Source of the DNA: an uncultured Bacteroides sp.
GTDB lineage: Bacteria > Bacteroidota > Bacteroidia > Bacteroidales > Bacteroidaceae
Length of the DNA: 22,435 bases
NCBI RefSeq assembly: GCF_900547205.1
Contig: NZ_URFY01000064.1
Span: 1 to 22,435 of the forward strand
Reading direction: 5' to 3'
Shown: in pieces, positions 1 through 6,800 of the stretch
Numbering within the stretch: position 1 is the stretch's first letter
How the letters are laid out: each line of letters begins with the position of its first letter
The notes under the pieces: model-generated
The model's database searches: none
Told to the model about the DNA's origin: nothing
Seen by the model: only the letters and a program-made list of their open reading frames with translations
Translations under genes and position numbers: made by a program

Positions 1-152
1 AAGAACGCTGCTACCCCTTAGTCTGGCTGCCTTGCTGCTTTGTGAAACGGAGCAAATTATTCAGCGTCTCTCATCCCGTTCGCTTAATTTATAAAAGGAT
101 ATAATAATGGGCTCATGTAATTTTTGTATTTTTGCCGGGAAATTTTAAACGT
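1..152. other. Leader region upstream of mfd, no recognisable gene
   Basis: No convincing gene is visible. All three plus-strand frames close early, at about 21, 94 and 104, so the first bases could be the tail of an upstream plus-strand gene, but the fragments are too short to recognise. The minus strand is broken by stops. A 13-codon ATG frame at 107-148 has an AAAGGA six bases before it and ends four bases before the mfd start. It has no other support. Confidence 0.5.
127..134 (+). promoter_or_regulatory. Possible Bacteroides -7 box (TATTTTTG) for mfd
   Basis: TATTTTTG fits the Bacteroidetes -7 consensus TAnnTTTG and lies 18 bases before the mfd ATG at 153, which would give a leader of roughly 14 nt. 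No good -33 TTTG is visible at the expected distance, so this is tentative. If it is real, the TTG at 132 lies inside the promoter and cannot be the mfd start. Confidence 0.35.
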
Positions 153-3100
153 ATGACGATAACTGAGTTACAACAACTATATGCCGCCCATCCCAACACG
201 GCGGCCATGAAGCACTTACTGAAGGATGCTTCTATTCAAACTATCTTTTGTGGGGGATTGAATGCTTCTGCCGCTTCGCTTTTTTCTTCTGTTTTGGTGG
301 AGGAGGGCGGATGCCCGTTTGTATTCATACTGGGCGATTTGGAAGAAGCCGGCTATTTTTATCACGACCTCACACAAGTGTTGGGTGCCGAAACGGTGCT
401 CTTCTTTCCTTCCTCCTTCCGCCGCTCTATCAAGTATGGGCAGAAAGATGCCGCCAATGAGATTCTTCGTACGGAAGTGTTGAGCCGCTTGCAGAAAGGC
501 GAGAAGGGGTTGTGCATCGTCACCTATCCGGATGCCTTGGCGGAGAAAGTGGTGTCTCGCAAAGAATTGAGCAACAAAACCTTGAAACTGAATGTAGGCG
601 AGAAGGTGGATACGGCTTTTATCACCGACGTACTCCATAGCTACGGTTTTGAATATGTGGACTATGTGTACGAACCGGGGCAGTATGCCGTTCGGGGTAG
701 CATCATCGACGTCTTTTCTTTTGCTTCCGAGTATCCCTACCGCATCGACTTCTTTGGCGACGAAGTGGAAAGTGTGCGCACTTTTGAAGTGGAATCGCAA
801 CTATCTCGTGAGAAGAAAGACGGTGTTTCCATCGTGCCTGACCTTGCCGTGACGGGAGATGCCACCACTTCTTTTCTCGATTTCATTCCGAAGGAGACAA
901 TTCTGGCGATGCGCGATTTCCTCTGGCTGCGCGAACGGATTCAGGTGGTGCACAATGAGGCGCTGACGCCACAGGCGATTGCTGTTCAGGAAACGGCAGA
1001 GAATGGAGGTATCACGCTGGAAGGGAAGTTGATAGACGGTAGCGAATTTACAGTGCGTGCGCTCGATTTCCGTCGACTGGAATTTGGTAATAAGCCGACA
1101 GGGACACCGGATGCCAAGGTAGCGTTCGACACTTCGGTGCAGCCTATCTTCCATAAGAATTTCGATATGGTGGCGGGCTCGTTCAAAGACTATTTGGGCA
1201 GGGGATATTCGCTCTATATCTGTAGTGACAGTGTGAAGCAGACTGACCGCATCCGGGCGATTTTCGAGGACCGTGGCGACAAGATAAAGTTTACTCCCGT
1301 GGAGCGTACCATTCATGCGGGGTTTGCAGATAATACATTGAAGGTCTGTGTGTTTACGGATCATCAGTTGTTCGACCGTTTCCATAAGTACAACCTGAAG
1401 AGCGATAAAGCTCGTTCGGGAAAAGTGGCGTTGTCGCTCAAAGAACTGAATCAGTTTACTCCGGGCGATTATGTGGTACATACGGATCATGGCATCGGAC
1501 GCTTCTCCGGACTGGTGCGCATCCCCAATGGGGATACGACGCAGGAAGTGCTGAAACTGGTTTTTCAGAATGAGGATGTAGTGTTTGTTTCCATTCATTC
1601 GTTGCATAAGGTTTCCAAGTACAAAGGGAAGGAAGGAGAAGCTCCGCGACTCAATAAACTGGGTACGGGAGCATGGGAGAAGCTGAAAGAACGCACAAAG
1701 AGCAAGATTAAAGACATTGCCCGCGACCTGATTAAGCTTTATTCTCAGCGTCGACAGGAAAAAGGGTTCTCTTATAGTCCCGACAGTTTCTTACAGCACG
1801 AGTTGGAAGCGTCTTTTATCTACGAAGATACGCCTGACCAGAGCAAGGCTACCATTGACGTGAAATCGGATATGGAAAGTGAACGACCGATGGACCGATT
1901 GGTATGCGGTGATGTGGGCTTTGGAAAGACGGAAGTGGCGATTCGTGCCGCTTTCAAGGCTGTGGCAGACAATAAACAGGTGGCTGTGTTGGTGCCGACA
2001 ACGGTGTTGGCTTATCAGCATTACCAGACATTCAAAGAACGCTTGAAAGGATTGCCCTGCCGGGTGGATTATCTGAGTCGGGCACGTACGGCAACCCAGG
2101 CGAAAGCGGTGCTGAAAGGTCTGAAAGAGGGGGAAATAGGAATTATCATAGGTACTCACCGCATCTTAGGAAAAGATGTGATATTCAAGGATCTGGGGCT
2201 GCTCATTGTGGACGAGGAACAGAAATTCGGAGTCTCCGTAAAGGAAAAACTACGTCAGCTAAAGGTGAATGTAGATACCCTGACGATGACTGCCACCCCG
2301 ATTCCACGTACGCTTCAATTCTCCTTGATGGGTGCGCGCGACCTGAGCGTAATCTCTACGCCGCCGCCCAACCGCTATCCGATTCAGACGGAGGTGCATA
2401 CCTTCAATGAAGAAGTAATTACGGATGCCATCAACTTTGAGATGAGTCGTAACGGACAAGTGTTTTTCGTTAATAACCGGATAGCTAACCTGCCCGAATT
2501 GAAAACTTTGATTGAGCGTCATATCCCTGATTGCCGAGTGGCGATAGGACACGGACAGATGGAACCTGCTGAACTGGAGAAGATTATATTAGGTTTTGTC
2601 AACTATGACTATGATGTGCTGTTGGCTACGACTATCATCGAAAGTGGAATTGATATTCCCAATGCCAATACGATTATTATCAATCAGGCGCAGAACTTCG
2701 GTTTGAGCGACCTGCATCAGATGCGCGGCCGTGTGGGGCGTAGCAATAAGAAGGCGTTCTGTTATCTGCTGGCTCCTCCACTGAGCAGTCTGACGGCTGA
2801 GGGACGTCGCCGGCTTCAGGCGATTGAGAACTTTAGCGATTTGGGGAGCGGAATACATATTGCGATGCAGGATTTGGATATTCGCGGAGCGGGGAACCTG
2901 CTCGGGGCGGAGCAGAGTGGATTTGTGGCTGATTTGGGGTATGAAACATATCAGAAAATTCTTTTCGAAGCTGTTCATGAGTTGAAGAATGATGAGTTTG
3001 CAGATTTGTATGCGGATGAAATAAAAGAGGAAGGGCAGATTAGCGGTGAAGGATTTGTGGATGAATGTCAGGTGGAGAGTGACCTTGAACTGCTGTTGCC

Positions 3101-3524
3101 GGCGAATTATGTGACGGGGAGTAGTGAGCGTATGTTGCTTTATCGCGAGCTTGACGGGCTGACGCTGGATACAGAAGTGGAGGCATTCCGTGCACGGTTG
3201 GAAGACCGATTCGGTCCTGTGCCACGGGAAACGGAAGAGTTGCTTCGCATCGTTCCGCTTCGTAGGTTGGCTGCGCGCTTGGGAGCGGAGAAAATATTTC
3301 TGAAAGGGGGGCGTATGACGCTGTTCTTTGTTTCCAATCCGGATAGTCCGTTCTATCAGAGTCAGGCTTTCGGCAAGGTGATTGATTATATGATGAAATA
3401 TACCCGCCGCTGTGATTTGCGCGAGCAGAACGGAAGAAGGAGTATGCTCATAAAGGATGTGAGCAATGTGGAGACTGCGGTCAGTGTGTTGCAGGAGATT
3501 GTGGCGTTGCCGGTAAAGGAGTGA
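153..3524 (+). CDS. mfd: Transcription-repair coupling factor Mfd
   Basis: Mfd is a cytoplasmic ATP-driven DNA translocase. It pushes RNA polymerase stalled at lesions off the template and recruits UvrA for nucleotide excision repair. The 1123 residues match the usual family length of about 1150. The N-terminal third is UvrB-like. A CarD-type RNA-polymerase-interaction segment (GDYVVHTDHGIGRFSGL) sits near residues 432-450. The helicase core follows, with Walker A GDVGFGKTE near 586, DEEQ near 687, TATPIPRTL near 714, ESGIDIPNANTII near 829 and the motif VI stretch QMRGRVGR near 855. The C-terminal domain D7 is complete. I chose the ATG at 153 over the in-frame TTG at 132, because the TTG adds seven unconserved residues and lies in a probable promoter. 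No terminator is visible before the next promoter. Confidence 0.97.
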   Translation: MTITELQQLYAAHPNTAAMKHLLKDASIQTIFCGGLNASAASLFSSVLVEEGGCPFVFILGDLEEAGYFYHDLTQVLGAETVLFFPSSFRRSIKYGQKDAANEILRTEVLSRLQKGEKGLCIVTYPDALAEKVVSRKELSNKTLKLNVGEKVDTAFITDVLHSYGFEYVDYVYEPGQYAVRGSIIDVFSFASEYPYRIDFFGDEVESVRTFEVESQLSREKKDGVSIVPDLAVTGDATTSFLDFIPKETILAMRDFLWLRERIQVVHNEALTPQAIAVQETAENGGITLEGKLIDGSEFTVRALDFRRLEFGNKPTGTPDAKVAFDTSVQPIFHKNFDMVAGSFKDYLGRGYSLYICSDSVKQTDRIRAIFEDRGDKIKFTPVERTIHAGFADNTLKVCVFTDHQLFDRFHKYNLKSDKARSGKVALSLKELNQFTPGDYVVHTDHGIGRFSGLVRIPNGDTTQEVLKLVFQNEDVVFVSIHSLHKVSKYKGKEGEAPRLNKLGTGAWEKLKERTKSKIKDIARDLIKLYSQRRQEKGFSYSPDSFLQHELEASFIYEDTPDQSKATIDVKSDMESERPMDRLVCGDVGFGKTEVAIRAAFKAVADNKQVAVLVPTTVLAYQHYQTFKERLKGLPCRVDYLSRARTATQAKAVLKGLKEGEIGIIIGTHRILGKDVIFKDLGLLIVDEEQKFGVSVKEKLRQLKVNVDTLTMTATPIPRTLQFSLMGARDLSVISTPPPNRYPIQTEVHTFNEEVITDAINFEMSRNGQVFFVNNRIANLPELKTLIERHIPDCRVAIGHGQMEPAELEKIILGFVNYDYDVLLATTIIESGIDIPNANTIIINQAQNFGLSDLHQMRGRVGRSNKKAFCYLLAPPLSSLTAEGRRRLQAIENFSDLGSGIHIAMQDLDIRGAGNLLGAEQSGFVADLGYETYQKILFEAVHELKNDEFADLYADEIKEEGQISGEGFVDECQVESDLELLLPANYVTGSSERMLLYRELDGLTLDTEVEAFRARLEDRFGPVPRETEELLRIVPLRRLAARLGAEKIFLKGGRMTLFFVSNPDSPFYQSQAFGKVIDYMMKYTRRCDLREQNGRRSMLIKDVSNVETAVSVLQEIVALPVKE

Positions 3525-3568
3525 TATAGAAATAAATAGTGTAATTGAAGGTAATTAAAAAGAATAAG

Positions 3569-3600
3569 TTTGTTTTATAGCATAAGTCTCTTTATCTTTG
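3569..3600 (+). promoter_or_regulatory. Bacteroides-type promoter of the toxin-antitoxin pair
   Basis: TTTG at 3569-3572 and TATCTTTG at 3593-3600 are separated by 20 bases. This matches the Bacteroidetes consensus TTTG-N19-21-TAnnTTTG. Transcription should begin near 3605, about 24 nt before the antitoxin ATG at 3629. A direct repeat of GTAATT (3541-3546 and 3551-3556) lies just upstream and could be part of an operator for autoregulation. That last point is only a guess. Confidence 0.75.
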
Positions 3601-3628
3601 AACTCATAAATAATAAAGCGTAATAGAT

Positions 3629-3841
3629 ATGGCTGCAAAATATAAATATAAGGAAAATGAAATGCCGCAACAGGTTAATGAACCGGTAGCTGCTTATCAG
3701 GGGAAAACTCCTGATGTGAGCCTTTATGTTCCTACAGAATATGAACGGGAGATTATAATGCGTTCAGAAAAAGACTATGAAGAAGGTCGGTTATATACTC
3801 AAGAAGAAGTTGATAAGCAGGTGAAGGAATGGCTAAGCTAA
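3629..3841 (+). CDS. Putative type II antitoxin (partner of ParE/RelE-like toxin)
   Basis: This 70-residue, charged protein is encoded directly upstream of a ParE/RelE-like toxin and overlaps it by 13 nt, the classic antitoxin-first layout. The N-terminus is polar and probably flexible. The C-terminal half (EYEREIIMRSEKDYEEGRLYTQEEVDKQVKEWLS) is helical in character and ends in the amphipathic Q/E-EVDKQVKEWL pattern common in small Bacteroides antitoxins that wrap around a RelE-fold toxin. No clear ribbon-helix-helix or SpoVT-AbrB DNA-binding motif can be pointed to, so the family is left open. It should neutralise the toxin and, with it, probably represses the promoter at 3569-3600. The role is inferred mainly from position and size. 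Confidence 0.75.
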   Translation: MAAKYKYKENEMPQQVNEPVAAYQGKTPDVSLYVPTEYEREIIMRSEKDYEEGRLYTQEEVDKQVKEWLS

Positions 3842-4125
3842 AAGTAGTGTGGACTGAAACAGCTACAATTGTTTTGCAGCAGATTCTGACTTTCTATCGA
3901 GTTAGAAATGGAAATGCCAAATATAGCCGCTCTATCTATACAATGGTGAATGATGTTCTGAAATTAGTGGCTAAATATCCATATATGTATAAAGCTACTT
4001 CTGTACCTAATATACGCGTTTTCCATTGTGATTACTTCAGGGTATATTATAGAGTGCTTGAAGAGGAAATTCTTGTTGAAGCTATTTTTGATACTCGGCA
4101 AGATCCTGATAAAGCTCCTTTTTAA
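3829..4125 (+). CDS. RelE/ParE-family toxin
   Basis: This 98-residue protein has the RelE/ParE pattern: an N-terminal strand with W-T-E-T-A (KLKVVWTETATIVLQQIL), a helical segment, a conserved P in VAKYPYMYK, then RVFHCDYFRVYYRVLEEEILVEAIFDTRQDP. The last part matches the C-terminal strands and the FDxRQxP ending usual in the ParE branch. RelE members cleave mRNA on the ribosome and ParE members poison DNA gyrase. The sequence does not say which applies here, although the ending is more ParE-like. Its ATG lies inside the end of the antitoxin gene, directly preceded by AAGGA, so translation is probably coupled. The two genes are visibly more AT-rich than mfd, in keeping with a mobile accessory module. 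Confidence 0.85.
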   Translation: MAKLKVVWTETATIVLQQILTFYRVRNGNAKYSRSIYTMVNDVLKLVAKYPYMYKATSVPNIRVFHCDYFRVYYRVLEEEILVEAIFDTRQDPDKAPF

Positions 4126-4143
4126 TTATATATTTCTCTAATG

Positions 4144-4185
4144 AATTATACGGAAAGAAGAATTAATTCTTCTTTCCGTATAATT
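4144..4185. terminator. Perfect 42-bp palindrome, probable bidirectional terminator
   Basis: Two 21-nt arms (4144-4164 and 4165-4185) are exact reverse complements with no spacer. As RNA from either strand this folds into a long hairpin. On the plus strand it is followed by TTATC, and it lies 18 nt after the toxin stop. On the minus strand it overlaps the last codons and stop of the ygiQ-like gene (stop at 4163-4165), so it also encodes the C-terminal LYGKKN. The convergent gene ends make a shared terminator the natural reading. Confidence 0.8.
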
Positions 4186-6022
4186 TATCTATCAAATCCT
4201 GCCTCCCGATACGCCTCAACTCATTCATAATATTTCTCTTTTCCTCCGGCTTATACCAGAAAAAGAACTGCCGTTGCGCCAGTTTCTCCCGTTGAGTCTT
4301 TGCACTGAAAATCGGTTCCAGCGTATACGGATGAAATCCGGTGTACCAAGCCTCGGTGGCTACAGTCATCGGAGTAGGGGTGAAGTCCTGCACTTGCTCC
4401 AGATGGAAGTCAAGCCGTTTGGTGATAACAGCGAGCTCCGCCATATCCTCTTCCTTGCATCCGGGATGCGATGATATAAAGTAAGGAATGAGTTGCTGAC
4501 GTAAATTTTCCTCCCGATTGATGCGGTCGAATATCTTCTTGAATGTTTCAAATTGGCTGAAAGAAGGCTTGCGCATAATAGACAATACACGGTCGCTGGT
4601 ATGCTCCGGAGCTACTTTGAGACGGCCGCTCACATGATTGACAATCAATTCGCGAGTATACTCGGCAGTACTGCGATTGGTGGCGGCATCTTTGCTTTGA
4701 TGCAGCAACAGGTCGTAGCGTACTCCACTACCGATAAACGATTTCTTAATGCCGGGCAATGCATCTACCGCATGATAGATATCTAACAAAGGACGATGGT
4801 CTGAATTAAGATTAGGACAAACCTTGGGATGAATGCACGACGGACGCTTGCACTTCTTGCAAATAGACTCGTCTTTTCCCTTCATCTGATACATATTGGC
4901 GGAAGGACCACCCAAGTCGCTCAGATATCCTTTAAAGTCGGGCAACTGAGTGACCTCTTTTACTTCTTTCAAGATCGATTCTTTGCTACGGCTGACAATA
5001 AACTTTCCTTGATGCGCAGAAATGGTGCAGAATGCACAACCACCGAAACATCCCCGATGAATATTTATCGAGAACTTAATCATATCATAAGCAGGAATGC
5101 GCTTACCTTTATATTTGGGATGAGGCAACCGGGTATAAGGCAAGTCGAACGAACGGTCTAGCTCTTCCTGACTCATTGGCGGATAAGGAGGATTAACCAC
5201 TACAATCTTATTGCCTACCGCTTGACTGATGCGGGAAGCTGCATATTTGTTCGATTCTTCTTCGATATGCCGGAAGTTACTAGCTTGTTTCTTCTTGTCT
5301 GCCAGGCATTCTTCATGAGAATATAGCTGGATGTCATCTTCGGCAGAAGTCCACTCCGATTCACGGCACAGATAGGCTGTCTGGGGAATCGTTCCAATAA
5401 CCGTTTTAAAGTCGCCGGTAGTCAACGACGCTTCTTCCGAGGGAAGCAAACTTTTCATTTTCCGGACTAGCTCTACAATTGGTTTTTCGCCCATTCCGTA
5501 AATGAGCAAATCCGCACCGCTATCGCATAGAATGCTTTTTTGTACTTTGTCCTGCCAATAATCGTAATGACTCAACCGCCTCATGCTGGCTTCTATACCG
5601 CCTAAGATAACGGGAACATCCGGATAAAGTCTTTTCAGTATTTGGCTATAAACGGTGGAAGGATAGTCCGGACGCATATCCGGACGGGCATCCGGAGTAT
5701 AGGCGTCTTCGCTACGCAGTCGTTTGTTGGCGGTATATTTGTTCACCATCGAGTCCATGCATCCACCTGAGATGCCAAAGAACAGGCGGGGACGTCCCAG
5801 TTTCTTGAAATCACGCAGGTCGTCACGCCAGTTAGGTTGAGGTACGATAGCTATTTTCAAACCTTCCGCCTCGAGAATGCGGCCAATAACGGCAGCACCA
5901 AAAGAGGGATGGTCTACATAGGCATCGGCACTGAACAGAATGACATCCAATTCATTCCATCCGCGGAGTTCTACTTCTTTCTTTGTTGTGGGTAACCAAT
6001 CAGTCAAACGATATTCTTTCAT
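4163..6022 (-). CDS. ygiQ: YgiQ-family (UPF0313) radical SAM protein
   Basis: This 619-residue protein is of the YgiQ/UPF0313 radical SAM family, whose biochemical function is not established. The N-terminus carries the family block SADAYVDHPSFGAAVIGRILEAEG (about 31-54), followed by KLGRPRLFFGISGGCMDSMVN and VILGGIEASMRRLSHYDYW. The radical SAM cluster motif CxxxCxxC is C325-C329-C332 (RGCFGGCAFC). A second cysteine group (C388, C391, C396, C402) could bind another cluster or a metal. I start it at the ATG at 6022 (MKEYRLTDWL), where family similarity begins. The open frame continues 30 codons upstream to 6112, but that extension only translates the adjacent 8-bp repeat array (AHWHI-type periodic peptide). 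The 3' end overlaps a bidirectional terminator. Confidence 0.93.
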   Translation of the reverse strand: MKEYRLTDWLPTTKKEVELRGWNELDVILFSADAYVDHPSFGAAVIGRILEAEGLKIAIVPQPNWRDDLRDFKKLGRPRLFFGISGGCMDSMVNKYTANKRLRSEDAYTPDARPDMRPDYPSTVYSQILKRLYPDVPVILGGIEASMRRLSHYDYWQDKVQKSILCDSGADLLIYGMGEKPIVELVRKMKSLLPSEEASLTTGDFKTVIGTIPQTAYLCRESEWTSAEDDIQLYSHEECLADKKKQASNFRHIEEESNKYAASRISQAVGNKIVVVNPPYPPMSQEELDRSFDLPYTRLPHPKYKGKRIPAYDMIKFSINIHRGCFGGCAFCTISAHQGKFIVSRSKESILKEVKEVTQLPDFKGYLSDLGGPSANMYQMKGKDESICKKCKRPSCIHPKVCPNLNSDHRPLLDIYHAVDALPGIKKSFIGSGVRYDLLLHQSKDAATNRSTAEYTRELIVNHVSGRLKVAPEHTSDRVLSIMRKPSFSQFETFKKIFDRINREENLRQQLIPYFISSHPGCKEEDMAELAVITKRLDFHLEQVQDFTPTPMTVATEAWYTGFHPYTLEPIFSAKTQREKLAQRQFFFWYKPEEKRNIMNELRRIGRQDLIDKLYGKKN

Positions 6023-6026
6023 GCCG

Positions 6027-6057
6027 CAAAGATAGTAATAATGTGCCAATAGAGCAA
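6027..6057 (-). promoter_or_regulatory. Possible ygiQ promoter overlapping the repeat array
   Basis: On the minus strand, TATCTTTG (6034-6027) matches the Bacteroidetes -7 box. TTG at 6057-6055 sits 20 bases upstream of it, in place of the -33 box. The -33 match lies inside the 8-bp repeat array, whose units contain ATTG or TTGC on this strand. The -7 box ends only four bases before the ATG, so the transcript would be leaderless or nearly so. Confidence 0.5.
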
Positions 6058-6189
6058 TATGCCAATGTGCCAATGAGCAATGTGGCAATGTGTCAATATG
6101 CCAATGTGCCAATTAGCTGCGCTACACCCGCAAGGTTAATTGGCACATTAGCACATTAGCATATTGGCACATTGCCACATTGCCACATT
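6040..6189. repeat. 8-bp inverted repeat array A around a conserved core
   Basis: The left arm (6040-6110) has nine head-to-tail units of about 8 bp, consensus AATRTGCC, one of them 7 bp. A GC-richer core (6111-6141) contains GCTGCGCTACACCCGCAAGG. The right arm (6142-6189) has six units in the opposite orientation (GGCACATT, AGCACATT, GCCACATT). The arms can pair to form a long hairpin or cruciform. In the core, TGCG and CGCA can make a small stem. The array begins within the stop codon of the gene at 6188 and ends 17 bases before the ygiQ ATG. A sibling copy lies at 14018-14135. The element may be a dispersed non-coding repeat family, and its mobility is not shown. Confidence 0.85.
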
Positions 6190-6403
6190 ATTTAATCGTA
6201 AACTGTAGCGTCATCTGCTCTCCGTCGTAGATTTCACGAAAACCGATGCTTTGTTCCGACAGGTATTCTTTTAAATCCTGAAATGCGTCGGCATGGTTCA
6301 TGATAATCTCCATTGTTTCACCGGGAGATGCATCGCACATAGCTTTGATTGCAGGAATCAACGGACTGTAAGCTGTTATTCCGCAGGTGTCTACCGTAAT
6401 CAT
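6188..6403 (-). CDS. Small TusA-like protein lacking the CPxP cysteine
   Basis: This 71-residue protein has the TusA/SirA/YeeD layout: an N-terminal VDTCGITAYSPLIPAIKAM segment, then SPGETMEIIMNHADAFQDLKEYLSEQSIGF and a C-terminal strand QMTLQFTIK. TusA proteins relay sulfur on the cysteine of a CPxP motif. Aligning the glycine (G8) puts A11-Y12-S13-P14 where CPxP is expected, so the sulfur-carrying cysteine is absent. The only nearby cysteine is C7. It may therefore have a binding or structural role. The ATG overlaps the stop of the preceding gene by one base (TAATG), implying translational coupling. Its own stop codon runs into repeat array A. The family call rests on pattern only and is moderate. 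Confidence 0.6.
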   Translation of the reverse strand: MITVDTCGITAYSPLIPAIKAMCDASPGETMEIIMNHADAFQDLKEYLSEQSIGFREIYDGEQMTLQFTIK

Positions 6404-6720
6404 TATTCCTCCTCTTCTTCCGTATCCGGACTGGATAGCCAGTTCAGATACAGCTTGATGAGCTGCTGCAAACCGAATGCTTTCATATTATTGTGATAAA
6501 TCACATCAATGCAAAGGTCGAGCAATTCCTTGCTGTCTTCCTCTTGGCTGGCAATCAGAGAGCGGACATTTAGTTTTAGTTTATCCAACACTGCTTCATC
6601 TACAATACCGGTGCTGTCGATAAGATGACGGAATAGAGCGTATTTCTCAATTGTTCTCAAATTCTGGATAGATACCTCTATGCTGCGTGTTCCGCTGGGA
6701 TTTGCTTGTATAGTATACAT
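6403..6720 (-). CDS. Hypothetical protein, first gene of a two-gene operon
   Basis: I do not recognise this 105-residue protein. It starts MYTIQANPSGTRSIEVSIQNLRTIEKYALFRHLID, continues mostly helical and leucine-rich, and ends in an acidic tail SPDTEEEEE. There is no signal peptide or membrane segment, so it is probably cytoplasmic. It has a -7 box 31 bases upstream and overlaps the next gene (TusA-like) by one base, so the two are almost certainly made together and may work as a pair. Confidence 0.75.
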   Translation of the reverse strand: MYTIQANPSGTRSIEVSIQNLRTIEKYALFRHLIDSTGIVDEAVLDKLKLNVRSLIASQEEDSKELLDLCIDVIYHNNMKAFGLQQLIKLYLNWLSSPDTEEEEE

Positions 6721-6751
6721 TGTTTTCAGTTTTAAGGGTTATTACTAGGAG

Positions 6752-6759
6752 CAAAGATA
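6752..6759 (-). promoter_or_regulatory. Probable -7 box (TATCTTTG) of the two-gene operon
   Basis: CAAAGATA on the plus strand reads TATCTTTG on the minus strand, an exact TAnnTTTG match placed so that transcription would start about 27 nt before the ATG at 6720. A good -33 TTTG is not visible at 19-21 bases, so the assignment rests on the -7 box and its position. Confidence 0.5.
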
Positions 6760-6771
6760 GAATTTAAAATG

Positions 6772-6792
6772 AAAAAGAGATTATAAAACCTC
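6772..6792 (-). terminator. Short intrinsic terminator after the amidase-fold gene
   Basis: On the minus strand GAGGTT (6792-6787), loop TTAT, and AATCTC (6782-6777) form a 6-bp stem with one G-U pair, followed by TTTTT (6776-6772). It begins eight bases after the stop of the gene ending at 6801 and before the next promoter. Confidence 0.45.
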
Positions 6793-6800
6793 GGAAAATA

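Noticed and set aside
107..148. 13-codon upstream frame before mfd with AAAGGA in front
   Set aside because: It is too short to judge, its sequence is not leader-like, and the probable mfd promoter lies inside it.
132..152. TTG start for mfd
   Set aside because: It adds seven unconserved residues and falls within a probable -7 box. The ATG at 153 fits better.
801..1607. 268-codon minus-strand open frame inside mfd
   Set aside because: It is the antisense shadow of a strongly conserved gene. The same applies to the 319-codon plus-strand frame at 8331-9290 inside the amidase-fold gene.
6023..6112. 30-codon N-terminal extension of the ygiQ frame
   Set aside because: It translates the 8-bp array into an AHWHI-type periodic peptide. 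Family similarity starts at MKEYRLTDWL (6022).
6040..6189. CRISPR array
   Set aside because: Units are 8 bp, contiguous and inverted around a core, with no unique spacers and no cas genes nearby.
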